A DNA stretch of 64,000 nucleotides. It comes from Alkalicoccus urumqiensis. GTDB taxonomy: Bacteria; Bacillota; Bacilli; Bacillales; Salisediminibacteriaceae. Below, one piece after another: positions 56,260-64,000 of the stretch (position 1 is its first letter; every line of letters starts with the position of its first letter). Location: NCBI RefSeq assembly GCF_002993335.1, contig NZ_PVNS01000013.1:28471-92470 (forward strand), read 5' to 3'. The notes under the pieces are model-generated. The model was not told the DNA's origin, did no database searches, and saw only the letters and a program-made list of their open reading frames with translations. The position numbers and the translations under genes are program-made.

Positions 56260-58131
56260 ATGAAAACCGCAGCCGGCTGGAGCGGCGTATTTCTCTGCTT
56301 CCTCGCTTTTCTGTTATTCGCCGACCGCACCGGTTCGGAACTTGGAAAAGCAGAGTCTCTCCCGCAGATACTTGACGAACGAATTGAATTTGAGGAAGAA
56401 ACACTTGCCGTAAACAGTGAAATAAGAGATCGGAACGGCGCGGTGATATCAGATGTCTATTCCGGTGAAAACCGTGTATATAAGCCTTATCACCAGATCC
56501 GCGAAGATATTATCCAGATGTTTAAAGCCGTGGAGGACCGGCACTTTGACACACATGCCGGCTTTGATGCAGCAGGCATTGCCCGTGCGCTCCTCGTCAA
56601 TCTTCAATCCGGGGCGATTGACGAAGGAGGCAGCACCATCACCCAGCAGACCGTTAGAAACCTATACTTAACGCATGAGCAGACTTACGAGCGAAAGCTC
56701 TCTGAACTGCTTTATGCGTACCAGATGGAACAGGAATATTCAAAAGAAGAAATCATGGAGCTCTACATCAACTCCATTTATTTTGCCAATGGTATTTATG
56801 GGTTTGAGTCTGCAAGTGAATATTATTTCAGCCGGCCTTCCGACGAACTGTCCCTCGGTGAAATAACATTTCTTGGATCGATCCCGAACAATCCGACAAT
56901 ATATAATCCGCTGGAGTACCCGGAAAACGTCCGGGAGCGTCAGAAAGTGATGCTCCGGCGTATGAAAGAGCAGGGCTACCTTTCCGAAGAGCGGTATACA
57001 GCCGCCCTGAATCAGTCCATTGAATTAAATGTGAGGGAACGGATTGATCTGTATCCGGACTATGTGACGTATGTATATGAAGAGTTAAAACAGCTGATCG
57101 GTCAACAGGAAGGGTATACGGACCGTCTACAGGCAGCCGGGGACAACCGCGCAGCGGTCGAAGAAGAATGGCAGTCCCGCGTCACAGAAGTCATGAAAGA
57201 AGGCATTGTGATTGATACAGCTTTAAAACCATCGGCACAGTCTCATGCTGTCACCGTTATGAATCAGCAGCTGCAGCAGACAAGTGCGCAGGGAGCTGCG
57301 GCCATAGTGGACCATCAGCGGCAGGAACTGATTGCCCTCACGGGGGGCAGAAATTATCAAAAATTTGATTTTCACCGCGGCTATCAGGCGTATCGCCAGC
57401 CGGGATCCGTCATTAAACCGCTCTTATCGTATGCTCCGTACCTGGAAGAAAATCCAGGCACCGATCCTTCAACACTTGTAGACGCAGGGCCTTTCGCTCA
57501 TGAGGGATATGCGCCTAGAAATGCCGGCGGAGGCGTCTACGGACTTGTAACAATGGAGGAAGCACTCCGGCAGTCGTACAATACTGCTGCCGTCCGGCTG
57601 CTTCATCAGCTCACTCCGGAAACAGCGTTCCGCTACCTGGACGCCTTCCCCTTTGCCAGAATCACCTCTGAGGATGAAGCACTTCCGGCAGCACTCGGTG
57701 GATTTCAGTATGGTATGAATCTGGTTGAAATGACCTCCGCCTACACAGTGTTTTCGCAGGATGGCACGTTTAAAACACCCCGGGCGATCCGCGGGGTGTA
57801 TAGTAAATCAAACGGAGACCTGCTCTTCTCCTGGAACAGCGGCACCCGTACCGTATTCTCACCGGAAACAACGAGCAGAATCAGAGGAATGCTGTCGCAG
57901 GTGATCGAGCGGGGCACCGGAACGGGCGCTTCCTATGCAGCGGAGGGATACCTTGGCGGGAAAACAGGCACCACCGATAACTACGCAGACCTGTGGTTTG
58001 TCGGGTTGTCAAACCGCTATACAGCGGGAGTCTGGTTCGGGCACGATCAGCCTGGAGCGCTGCGTGAGGAGAGTACAGAGAACCTGCACACAAAAACGTG
58101 GCGCCGGCTGATGCAGGAAATGCCGGACTAA
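56260..58131 (+). CDS. Class A penicillin-binding protein (glycosyltransferase and transpeptidase)
   Basis: 623 residues; ATG 56260 after GAAGGAGAATCATT. A single N-terminal anchor (about 5-21) is followed by the GT51 domain with E92 in KAVEDRHFDTHAG and the second-Glu region EGGSTITQQTVRNLYL. The transpeptidase domain has S383-V-I-K386 (PGSVIKP), SYN (RQSYNTAA) and KTG (GGKTGTTDN). It polymerises and crosslinks peptidoglycan. Its size is nearer to PBP2c or PBP2d (PbpF, PbpG), which act in sporulation, than to the larger PBP1, but the exact orthologue is open. Monocistronic. Confidence 0.92.
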   Translation: MKTAAGWSGVFLCFLAFLLFADRTGSELGKAESLPQILDERIEFEEETLAVNSEIRDRNGAVISDVYSGENRVYKPYHQIREDIIQMFKAVEDRHFDTHAGFDAAGIARALLVNLQSGAIDEGGSTITQQTVRNLYLTHEQTYERKLSELLYAYQMEQEYSKEEIMELYINSIYFANGIYGFESASEYYFSRPSDELSLGEITFLGSIPNNPTIYNPLEYPENVRERQKVMLRRMKEQGYLSEERYTAALNQSIELNVRERIDLYPDYVTYVYEELKQLIGQQEGYTDRLQAAGDNRAAVEEEWQSRVTEVMKEGIVIDTALKPSAQSHAVTVMNQQLQQTSAQGAAAIVDHQRQELIALTGGRNYQKFDFHRGYQAYRQPGSVIKPLLSYAPYLEENPGTDPSTLVDAGPFAHEGYAPRNAGGGVYGLVTMEEALRQSYNTAAVRLLHQLTPETAFRYLDAFPFARITSEDEALPAALGGFQYGMNLVEMTSAYTVFSQDGTFKTPRAIRGVYSKSNGDLLFSWNSGTRTVFSPETTSRIRGMLSQVIERGTGTGASYAAEGYLGGKTGTTDNYADLWFVGLSNRYTAGVWFGHDQPGALREESTENLHTKTWRRLMQEMPD

Positions 58132-58132
58132 T

Positions 58133-58693
58133 CTAAATCGGGAGGCTCGCCGTCAGCGCCGCATACAGTCTGAGGAGAACGTATGAAGTGCCCGTTAAAA
58201 ATGCGGCCCAGAAAAATAGATGAAAAAGCACCATGCCGATAAGCGAGAAGGCACCCATACTGTCGCTGACCTTATAGAGGAAATAAATAAAATAAATGGC
58301 ACAGGCGGAGAGAAAAGCACCGATAGAAACCCAGGGATCATAAATCCAGCCGATCACAGCGATGATGGAGGCAGTGAGAAAAATCCAGGTTCCAGCCCTC
58401 ACCTGTTGAATCTCCGTTCCCTGCCCTTCTCTTGAAAAGAAAAGCAGTGACACTTCATTGACTGTGTCCGCGATTAATTTAAGCGCTGCGAACAGCATAA
58501 AACAGAAAAGCCACAGTACAATCATCAGTGTTAATGTTATTTCCTGGGCAGAAAAAAATTCAACCATGCCGGCGTAAAGGCCCAGCTCCTGAAGATAGCT
58601 GCTCACAACCTGTTCGGCATACATGGAAAACCCCAGACTGAAAAGACAGATGGAGATGAGAGGAAAGTGGCTCGTAACATACGCATTTTTCAT
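58133..58693 (-). CDS. yufK: YufK family (DUF5366) membrane protein
   Basis: 186 residues; ATG 58693 after GGAGGCCTTCCGCTA. Five hydrophobic spans. The sequence matches the pattern of B. subtilis YufK along its length, for example FMLFAALKLIADTVNEVSLLFF, YFIYFLYKVSDSM and a C-terminus ending ASLPI. Function unknown. It converges on the PBP gene, with its stop just two bases past it and no terminator between them. Confidence 0.85.
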   Translation of the reverse strand: MKNAYVTSHFPLISICLFSLGFSMYAEQVVSSYLQELGLYAGMVEFFSAQEITLTLMIVLWLFCFMLFAALKLIADTVNEVSLLFFSREGQGTEIQQVRAGTWIFLTASIIAVIGWIYDPWVSIGAFLSACAIYFIYFLYKVSDSMGAFSLIGMVLFHLFFWAAFLTGTSYVLLRLYAALTASLPI

Positions 58694-58781
58694 TAGCGGA
58701 AGGCCTCCGGTTTCTGGACGAAATTAGACACTCTGTAGTATAGCATAAATGGGAATTCTGTAGATCACCTCCCCCGAAAAG

Positions 58782-58818
58782 AAAAGAAGAGGCACCGGTT
58801 TAAAGGTACCTCTTCTTT
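58782..58818. terminator. Terminator after the IsdG-like gene
   Basis: AAAAGAAGAGGCACC (58782-58796) and GGTACCTCTTCTTT (58805-58818). Confidence 0.75.
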
Positions 58819-58821
58819 CTC

Positions 58822-59127
58822 CTATAAGTGATGTGGAACGGTGTATTCAAAGATTTTGTTGCTCTGGGTCGGGCTTTGATCCAGATTCTCTTTGCGCGGT
58901 TTATGCGCTGCCTTAAAGGCATCACTGTGAATCCAGTTTTCGTAATGTTCCCTGCTTTCCCACTTCGTTAAAACAACGGGATAATTTTCGTCTTCGGAAG
59001 GCTGCAGAAACATAAAATCCAGACAGCCATCCACTTCTTTCATTTTTTCCGAACTGCTGGCAAAACGACCTGCCACGTTTTCTCTTCCTTCCGGCGGTAC
59101 ATGCAGCTGATTCATCACAACGTACAT
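58822..59127 (-). CDS. IsdG-type heme-degrading monooxygenase
   Basis: 101 residues from ATG 59127, which follows AGGAGGGATCAGCA; a longer frame to 59157 runs through that site. The ferredoxin-like monooxygenase fold is seen with the three catalytic residues of IsdG/IsdI at matching places: N6 (VVMNQL), W65 (YENWIHSD) and H75 (FKAAHK). Such enzymes open heme oxidatively to release iron in the cytoplasm. No heme uptake gene is adjacent. The HmoB name is used for related Bacillus proteins. Assignment rests on the conserved triad. Confidence 0.88.
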   Translation of the reverse strand: MYVVMNQLHVPPEGRENVAGRFASSSEKMKEVDGCLDFMFLQPSEDENYPVVLTKWESREHYENWIHSDAFKAAHKPRKENLDQSPTQSNKIFEYTVPHHL

Positions 59128-59274
59128 TGCTGATCCCTCCTGTCCACAGATTAACAATCACCTTTTCAGTATAAATTGTTCCGGCTTTGGTGGAAAGGAA
59201 AACGTATCCACCTTTCCTTCACGGGGAAAACATGATATATTAGATTCAGCTACTTGTGAAGGGGGACGCATCCT

Positions 59275-59364
59275 ATGGATTTATTATTAATTCTCGGTAT
59301 CTGCGTCGTGTTCCTCGTGTCCATCTGGACTGGCGGATACGATGCAAAATCAACGAAAAACTAA
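59275..59364 (+). CDS. Very small membrane peptide, 29 residues
   Basis: ATG 59275 follows GAAGGGGGACGCATCCT and the frame ends at TAA 59362-59364. The product MDLLLILGICVVFLVSIWTG continues with a short YDAKSTKN tail: one span and a polar end. A strong terminator 17 bases downstream and a ribosome site argue that it is a real gene. No family recognised. Confidence 0.6.
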   Translation: MDLLLILGICVVFLVSIWTGGYDAKSTKN

Positions 59365-59381
59365 CCCGCATGTTTACATAC

Positions 59382-59415
59382 AAAAAGACTGTCCTTTCTC
59401 AGGGACAGTCTTTTT
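59382..59415. terminator. Bidirectional terminator between the 29-residue gene and trmL
   Basis: AAAAAGACTGTCC (59382-59394) and GGACAGTCTTTTT (59403-59415). Confidence 0.9.
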
Positions 59416-59419
59416 GTAT

Positions 59420-59911
59420 CTACTGTTTCACCGGCGGCTGCAGAATAGAGGCAAACTGCTGCTGTCTCGCAGCTTCATACACGAGAATAGCGGCTGTATT
59501 CGATAAATTAAGCGAACGGACGTTGGACGTCTGCGGGATCAGCAGGCACTGTTCTTTGTATTTTTCACCGATTTCCTCCGGAAGGCCGGTCGTTTCTTTA
59601 CCGAACACAAAAAAGTAATCCTTTTCTGTACAACTGTAGTCCACATCCGAAAACCAGCGGGTCCCTGTCGTTTCGACAAAATAAAATTCACCCTCCCGCC
59701 ATGTCTCGAGTACTTCTTCCAGACTGTCGTAATGATGGACATCCACATGCGGCCAGTAATCGCATCCCGCACGCTTCAACATCCGGTCGTCTGTGGAAAA
59801 TCCCAGCGGATGGATAAGGTGCAGAGACGCATTGGTACCTGCACACGTTCTTGCAATATTCCCCGTATTAGCCGGTATTTCCGGTTCAAATAATACAACA
59901 TGTATACCCAC
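59420..59911 (-). CDS. trmL: tRNA (cytidine/uridine-34 2'-O)-methyltransferase
   Basis: 163 residues, normal for this minimal SPOUT enzyme. It methylates the ribose at wobble position 34 of tRNA-Leu(CAA) and tRNA-Leu(UAA) using S-adenosylmethionine. NTGNIARTCAGTNASLHLI, FVFGKETTGLPEE and IPQTSNVRSLNLSNTAAIL are the three conserved motifs making the trefoil knot. It follows a lipoprotein gene by 12 bases. Both target tRNAs are encoded less than 3 kb to the right. Confidence 0.93.
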   Translation of the reverse strand: MGIHVVLFEPEIPANTGNIARTCAGTNASLHLIHPLGFSTDDRMLKRAGCDYWPHVDVHHYDSLEEVLETWREGEFYFVETTGTRWFSDVDYSCTEKDYFFVFGKETTGLPEEIGEKYKEQCLLIPQTSNVRSLNLSNTAAILVYEAARQQQFASILQPPVKQ

Positions 59912-59923
59912 GTCATTCTCTCC

Positions 59924-60427
59924 TTACACCGTATCCAGTGAATCGATAAACTGAATCATTTTTTCTTTTGGTACATCTTCTGCAATAATCTGATAGTACA
60001 CTTCTGCATGATCTTCAAACACCTGCGAGCGTTCCAGAAAGGTGAAGTGTGTTTTTTGAAGTGCCTCAGACTCCTGCCACTCCCCGACAAAGTGATTGAC
60101 ACTCATGTAGGAATGGTGAAGTACACCAGCGGCTGTCAGCGTATGCTCAGGAGAAAGTACATATTCTCTCAAAGCGCGGTGATCCATCCCTTGTATCGCC
60201 GGATCATGGACCAGCTCAATCCGGCTGCCATCCACGTGCTCATAAGTAAAAACGAGCAGTGTCTCATCTTCCATGACAGAAGACAAGGTCCATTCCTCCT
60301 CCAGCTCTGTTGATAAAACTGGATATGCAGTGGACTGCTGCACATCCTCCTCAGAGCTTGTATGTTCCAGACTGCATCCTGCCATCAAAAGCAGGAGCAG
60401 GATCAGCCAGGCTCGTTTTGCTGTCAT
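59924..60427 (-). CDS. Lipoprotein of unknown function, 167 residues
   Basis: ATG 60427 after GAGGAGAGAACTA. Signal peptide with lipobox LLMAGCS (Cys at 18) and an acidic start of the mature part (SSEEDVQQST). The body alternates beta strands and ends in a helix (KEKMIQFIDSLDTV). No known domain is evident. It lies between the MGMT and trmL genes on the same strand and may share their transcript. Confidence 0.8.
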   Translation of the reverse strand: MTAKRAWLILLLLLMAGCSLEHTSSEEDVQQSTAYPVLSTELEEEWTLSSVMEDETLLVFTYEHVDGSRIELVHDPAIQGMDHRALREYVLSPEHTLTAAGVLHHSYMSVNHFVGEWQESEALQKTHFTFLERSQVFEDHAEVYYQIIAEDVPKEKMIQFIDSLDTV

Positions 60428-60455
60428 TAGTTCTCTCCTCGATAACTGGTTTGGT

Positions 60456-60980
60456 TTAGTAAACTAGAGTTTCCGGCTGTTTTTCCAGCTGCAGCAGTTC
60501 TTCTTTTAAAGGCAGTCCGCCGGCATACCCCACCATTGATCCGTTGCTGCCAATGACGCGGTGACAGGGAACGAATATCGGAAGTGGGTTTTTATTGTTG
60601 GCGCCGCCGACAGCCCGAACTGATTTCGGCAGACCGATGGCTGCAGCAATATCTTTATAAGAACGGGTTTCGCCATAAGGAATGACTTCCAGCTGGCGCC
60701 AGACCAGCTTTTGAAACGTCGTACCCTGCATATCCAGTGGAACCGTAAACTCTTTCAGTTCGCCCCGGAAATACGCGCGGAGCTGCTCCTCTGCCTGATT
60801 CAACAGCGGCGTGTTTTCCTTAATAATGTGCACCTGATTTTTCTTTGCCGCTTCCCTGCAGAGACACTGATTCTCCTTCGCCCAGCCACCGAAGGCCAGG
60901 TGTCGGATTCCTCGTTCAGATGCAGACAGCAAAAAAGAATGAGAGCCGATTTCTGCCACTTTCATCGCCAATGAGATCAT
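60456..60980 (-). CDS. ogt: Methylated-DNA-protein-cysteine S-methyltransferase
   Basis: 174 residues from ATG 60980; GGGGAGGAGTAGCAGT precedes it and overlaps the end of queG. It repairs O6-methylguanine in one suicidal transfer to C139 in FVPCHRVIG. VRAVGGANNKNP holds the arginine finger and Asn hinge, and the N-terminal 80 residues are the usual ribonuclease-H-like domain. Four bases after the queG stop, thus probably cotranscribed. No Ada-type regulatory domain. Confidence 0.93.
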   Translation of the reverse strand: MISLAMKVAEIGSHSFLLSASERGIRHLAFGGWAKENQCLCREAAKKNQVHIIKENTPLLNQAEEQLRAYFRGELKEFTVPLDMQGTTFQKLVWRQLEVIPYGETRSYKDIAAAIGLPKSVRAVGGANNKNPLPIFVPCHRVIGSNGSMVGYAGGLPLKEELLQLEKQPETLVY

Positions 60981-60984
60981 ACTG

Positions 60985-62166
60985 CTACTCCTCCCCAATC
61001 ATTCGTGCTTCCAGAATTTCTTTTTCCACCATTGGATCCGTTTCTTTTTCAGATGCCGTATGCAGCGCGTGCTGCGCATCAGCAGTTTGGATCTGTCCCA
61101 GCGACCAGGCTGCCGCAGCCCGAAGAACCGGCCGGACGTCTTCAAGTAGAACTTTCTGTAGATCCGGTACGGCCGCTTCTTCTTTCAAGGTGCCAAGCGC
61201 CAGTACAGCATTCCGCTGAATCGGCTTTTTGCCTCTCCAGGATCCTGCCATTTTCCCGTACGTCTGTTTGAATTCTTTATTTGATAAAAACAGCATGGAC
61301 TGAAGAAGCGGCTTTACTTTCTCCGGCTCGGGCTCCAGCTCTTCGTGGTGGTGATGATCCATCCCTTTATTTTCCGGACAGACTGTCTGGCACGTATCAC
61401 ATCCATAAAGCCGATTACCTAGTTTTTTGCGGTACTGTTCCGGAAGCATGTCCTTTGTCTGAGTCAAAAAAGCGATACACTTGGATGAATCCAGCTGTCC
61501 ACCCTGGATGAGCGCGCCGGTAGGACAGGCATCCACACACTTGTTGCAGGTACCGCACTGACTTTCCAACGGTTGATCCGGCTCGATCGCGTAATCAAGT
61601 ATCATTTCTCCTAAATACACATAGGATCCGAATTCAGGCGTAATTACCGCACAGTTTTTTCCGGACCAGCCGATCCCACTCCGTATTGCTGCCGCACGGT
61701 CGGATAATTCTCCAGTATCGACCATCGAACGTACACGCACGCCGGGGATTTCTGCTTCAATAAATGCCTGCAGCTTTTCCAGTTTCCGGCGGAGCACGTG
61801 ATGGTAGTCCTCTCCCCAGGAAGCTCTGCAGAAAACACCCCGCCTGCTGCCTTTTCGGGAGGGAGGTGCATCTTTCAACTTCGAAGGATAGGCGACCGCA
61901 ATAGAAAGAATCGTTTTTGCCTCCGGCAGTAAAAGGTCCGGCTCGGTGCGTTCCGCGATCGAACCTTTCTCAAAACCCGAGGCATAGCCTTTCTGCTGCT
62001 GAACGGTCAAGCGTTCTTTCATCGTAACAAATGGATCTGCGGAAGCAAAACCAATCTTATCAATGCCAATAGCGGCTGCCTCTTCTTTTAGTCGTTGTTT
62101 TAATGCTTTTTGTTTCACGTCGGTTGGTGTCATAACGACCACAGCGCCTTTCTCCATCTTCTTCAT
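60985..62166 (-). CDS. queG: Epoxyqueuosine reductase
   Basis: Up to 393 residues; ATG 62133 (MTPTDVKQ) is an alternative start, and neither has an ideal ribosome site. Cobalamin- and iron-sulfur-dependent reduction of epoxyqueuosine to queuosine at tRNA position 34. The catalytic Asp lies in VRSMVDTGELSDRAAAIRSG; two [4Fe-4S] sites are CGTCNKCVDACPTGAL and GCDTCQTVCPENKG. HEAT-like repeats (about 305-385) bind tRNA. Its substrates, tRNA-Asn, -His and -Tyr with GUN anticodons, are all encoded in the array directly upstream. Confidence 0.93.
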   Translation of the reverse strand: MKKMEKGAVVVMTPTDVKQKALKQRLKEEAAAIGIDKIGFASADPFVTMKERLTVQQQKGYASGFEKGSIAERTEPDLLLPEAKTILSIAVAYPSKLKDAPPSRKGSRRGVFCRASWGEDYHHVLRRKLEKLQAFIEAEIPGVRVRSMVDTGELSDRAAAIRSGIGWSGKNCAVITPEFGSYVYLGEMILDYAIEPDQPLESQCGTCNKCVDACPTGALIQGGQLDSSKCIAFLTQTKDMLPEQYRKKLGNRLYGCDTCQTVCPENKGMDHHHHEELEPEPEKVKPLLQSMLFLSNKEFKQTYGKMAGSWRGKKPIQRNAVLALGTLKEEAAVPDLQKVLLEDVRPVLRAAAAWSLGQIQTADAQHALHTASEKETDPMVEKEILEARMIGEE

Positions 62167-62207
62167 GCAGTCTACTACCTGTTTCTACGAAAGTCAATTC
62201 AGTCACG

Positions 62208-62238
62208 AAAAAGCGCCTCCCCCATGCGGGAAAGACGC
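62208..62238 (-). terminator. Terminator of the rRNA-tRNA operon
   Basis: Minus strand GCGTCTTTCCC (62238-62228) pairs with GGGGGAGGCGC (62223-62213) using some G-U pairs, then TTTTT. Confidence 0.7.
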
Positions 62239-62257
62239 AGGATATTCCTATAAGAAG

Positions 62258-62342
62258 TGGTAGCGAAGGTGGGATTCGAACCCACAAGCCCGAAGGCACA
62301 GCATTTTGAGTGCTGCGTGTATGCCAGTTCCACCACTTCGCC
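62258..62342 (-). tRNA. tRNA-Leu (CAA)
   Basis: 85 bases. Class II tRNA with long variable arm; anticodon loop CTCAAAA gives CAA. Acceptor GGCGAAG pairs with CTTCGCT (G1-U72 wobble), then ACCA encoded. Last gene of the array. Confidence 0.93.
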
Positions 62343-62359
62343 ATACACAATAGCTGAAT

Positions 62360-62449
62360 TGGTGCCGAGGGCCGGACTCGAACCGGCACGGTAGTACACC
62401 TACCGCAGGATTTTAAGTCCTGTGTGTCTGCCAATTCCACCACCCCGGC
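62360..62449 (-). tRNA. tRNA-Leu (UAA)
   Basis: 90 bases, class II. Anticodon loop CTTAAAA gives UAA; CCA is encoded. Wobble target of TrmL. Confidence 0.95.
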
Positions 62450-62469
62450 ATGCAGACGTATGTAAATAA

Positions 62470-62543
<74 letters not shown>

Positions 62544-62560
62544 TTAACAAAACGGGATAA

Positions 62561-62635
62561 TGGAGCGGGAAACGGGATTCGAACCCGCGACCCCCACCTT
62601 GGCAAGGTGGTGCTCTACCACTGAGCTATTCCCGC
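62561..62635 (-). tRNA. tRNA-Gly (GCC)
   Basis: 75 bases. Anticodon loop TTGCCAA gives GCC; acceptor GCGGGAA with TTCCCGC, TCCA encoded. Confidence 0.95.
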
Positions 62636-62640
62636 ATAAT

Positions 62641-62715
62641 TGGCAGGGCTAGCAGGATTCGAACCTGCGAGTCACGGAATCAAAATCCGATGCCTTACCG
62701 CTTGGCTATAGCCCT
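62641..62715 (-). tRNA. tRNA-Gln (UUG)
   Basis: 75 bases. Anticodon loop TTTTGAT gives UUG; acceptor AGGGCTA with TAGCCCT, GCCA encoded. Confidence 0.95.
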
Positions 62716-62733
62716 ACATTGTAAAATAAATCA

Positions 62734-62810
62734 TGGGGCGGCTGATGGGAATCGAACCCACGAATGCCGGAATCACAATCCGGTGCGTTAACCACTTCGC
62801 CACAACCGCC
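62734..62810 (-). tRNA. tRNA-His (GUG)
   Basis: 77 bases including the extra G at -1, which pairs with C73. Anticodon loop TTGTGAT gives GUG. Queuosine target. Confidence 0.95.
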
Positions 62811-62830
62811 ATATAAATGAGAAATGGAAA

Positions 62831-62915
62831 TGGTGGAGGGGGAGAGATTCGAACTCCCGAACCCGAAGGAGCGGATTTACAGTCCGCCGCGTTTGGCCAA
62901 CTTCGCTACCCCTCC
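62831..62915 (-). tRNA. tRNA-Tyr (GUA)
   Basis: 85 bases, class II with long variable arm. Anticodon loop CTGTAAA gives GUA; ACCA encoded. Queuosine target. Confidence 0.95.
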
Positions 62916-63135
62916 ATGTTTTCTTGACAATAAGCTGCGAATCTCTTCGGCAGCTTCTTTCGAACGTTTCCTCACGCACCTGAGTGCGCTCCGGTCCGTT
63001 CTCTTTCGCTTTCTCGACCTTCTTGCTTCTTGTCAAGAAAACGATCGGAACCATGCTGCGAATCTCTTTCTGCTCTGCACTTAACAGTGCTTTATAGAAG
63101 AATAGCAGTTCCATTTAAAGGTTTCAAGAAAAAAA
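62916..63135 (-). other. Long spacer inside the tRNA array with inverted and direct repeats
   Basis: 220 bases between tRNA-Thr and tRNA-Tyr, where other spacers are 4 to 30 bases. TTTTCTTGACAA (62919-62930) and TTGTCAAGAAAA (63030-63041) are perfect inverted repeats; GCTGCGAATCTCTT occurs directly repeated at 62934-62947 and 63055-63068. A minus-strand reading frame crosses the spacer and runs into tRNA-His, so it is not taken as a gene. Confidence 0.6.
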
Positions 63136-63211
<76 letters not shown>

Positions 63212-63215
63212 ACGG

Positions 63216-63291
<76 letters not shown>

Positions 63292-63302
63292 ACTATGTAA
63301 TT

Positions 63303-63379
<77 letters not shown>

Positions 63380-63391
63380 GCGGTAAAATAA

Positions 63392-63467
63392 TGGTGGAGG
63401 ATGACGGGCTCGAACCGCCGACCCCCTGCTTGTAAGGCAGATGCTCTCCCAACTGAGCTAATCCTCC
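63392..63467 (-). tRNA. tRNA-Val (UAC)
   Basis: 76 bases. Anticodon loop CTTACAA gives UAC; acceptor GGAGGAT with ATCCTCC (genomic sense of the 3' half), ACCA encoded. Confidence 0.95.
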
Positions 63468-63477
63468 ATATAATGAC

Positions 63478-63591
<114 letters not shown>

Positions 63592-63600
63592 ATATGTAAT

Positions 63601-63675
63601 TGGTGACCCGTACGGGATTCGAACCCGTGTTACCGCCGTGAAAGGGCGGTGTCTTAACCACTTGACCAACGGGCC
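63601..63675 (-). tRNA. tRNA-Glu (UUC)
   Basis: 75 bases. Anticodon loop CTTTCAC gives UUC; ACCA encoded. Located between 23S and 5S rRNA. Confidence 0.95.
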
Positions 63676-63680
63676 ATATC

Positions 63681-63772
63681 TGGCGGAGAGCGAGGGATTC
63701 GAACCCTCGGTACGGCGTTGACCGCACACACGATTTCCAATCGTGCTCCTTCGACCACTCGGACAGCTCTCC
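63681..63772 (-). tRNA. tRNA-Ser (GGA)
   Basis: 92 bases, class II. Anticodon loop TTGGAAA gives GGA; acceptor GGAGAGC with GCTCTCC, GCCA encoded. Located between 23S and 5S rRNA. Confidence 0.95.
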
Positions 63773-63777
63773 AGAAA

Positions 63778-63852
63778 TGGCTCCACAGGTAGGATTCGAA
63801 CCTACGACCCATCGGTTAACAGCCGATTGCTCTACCACTGAGCTACTGTGGA
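63778..63852 (-). tRNA. tRNA-Asn (GUU)
   Basis: 75 bases. Anticodon loop CTGTTAA gives GUU; acceptor TCCACAG with CTGTGGA, GCCA encoded. First tRNA after 23S. Queuosine target. Confidence 0.95.
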
Positions 63853-63932
63853 ATAATATAAAGAGGGCGTCCTCTCAAAACTGGATAACGCGTCGATCCA
63901 CGAAGATCAGTGTCCTGGTGTTGCCGTTGTTC

Positions 63933-64000
63933 TTGGTTAAGTCCTCGATCGATTAGTATCCCTCAGCTTCACGTGTCGCCACGCGTCCACCCGGGACCTA
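63933..64000 (-). rRNA. rrl: 23S ribosomal RNA, 3' end (partial)
   Basis: The last bases on the right match the 3' terminus of 23S rRNA: minus strand GGATACTAATCGATCGAGGA followed by CTTAACC, which forms the end-to-end helix with the 5' end. The rest lies beyond the window. The 80 bases between it and tRNA-Asn hold no 5S copy. Confidence 0.92.

Noticed and set aside
62788..63114. A 108-codon minus-strand frame across the long tRNA spacer
   Set aside because: It reads through the whole of tRNA-Tyr and part of tRNA-His, so it cannot be a normal gene.

Overview
The window reads as chromosomal DNA of a low-GC-branch Gram-positive spore former (Bacillaceae), most likely a moderately halophilic or alkaliphilic species. 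The reasons are Shine-Dalgarno sites of AGGAGG type nearly everywhere, a Leu T-box riboswitch in front of ilvB, GlpP-type leaders in front of glpF and glpD, CcpA cre boxes, a Spo0E-like protein, a YhcX-type GNAT/nitrilase fusion, a NupNOPQ-type nucleoside ABC transporter and a tRNA order like B. subtilis trnD. Very acidic secreted linkers and tails and a BCCT osmolyte carrier point to salt. The species is inference.

Layout. 1-2.6 kb: end of a GNAT-like gene, an RsbR-type STAS protein, a small membrane protein and methionine aminopeptidase. 2.67-6.09 kb: a divergent locus of three prepilin-like proteins resembling PilV, PilW and PilX plus a 50-residue membrane protein, the least conventional protein cluster here. 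6.1-15.6 kb: acetyltransferase, 3D-domain wall protein, M3 oligopeptidase, aldo/keto reductase, MFS carrier, pgeF, and a flavin disulfide reductase with a TVP38/TMEM64 protein. 15.8-25.4 kb: ilvE, T-box, ilvBNC, leuABCD. 25.4-29.5 kb: prfC, small proteins, phosphoglucomutase. 29.5-34.5 kb: glpP-glpF-glpK-glpD reading leftward. 34.5-37.5 kb: galM and a GH42 beta-galactosidase. 37.6-40.4 kb: YhcX, CheX, DUF2225. 40.4-40.9 kb: a block without a convincing gene. 40.96-45.9 kb: the nucleoside ABC transporter. 46.3-48.6 kb: a lone receiver protein facing a chemoreceptor. 48.7-51.2 kb: an EutH-like permease, a secreted protein and a DUF1028 hydrolase. 51.2-62.2 kb: mixed housekeeping genes (YhfK-like, amidase, GntR regulator, BCCT carrier, signal peptidase, class A PBP, YufK, IsdG-like, TrmL, MGMT, QueG). 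62.25-64 kb: 14 tRNA genes, 5S rRNA and the 3' end of 23S rRNA, all reading leftward.

Genes that work together: IlvB/N, IlvC, IlvE and LeuA-D cover branched-chain amino acid synthesis (no ilvD here) and are probably sensed through leucyl-tRNA and CcpA. GlpF, GlpK and GlpD take glycerol to dihydroxyacetone phosphate under GlpP antitermination and catabolite repression. GalM and GH42 process beta-galactosides. TrmL and QueG modify wobble positions of tRNA species encoded a few kilobases away.

Most unusual: 5S rRNA lies after tRNA-Asn-Ser-Glu rather than directly after 23S; a 220-base spacer with inverted and direct repeats interrupts the tRNA array; and the minor-pilin-like locus carries beta-helix-like heads that share a two-cysteine C-terminal module.
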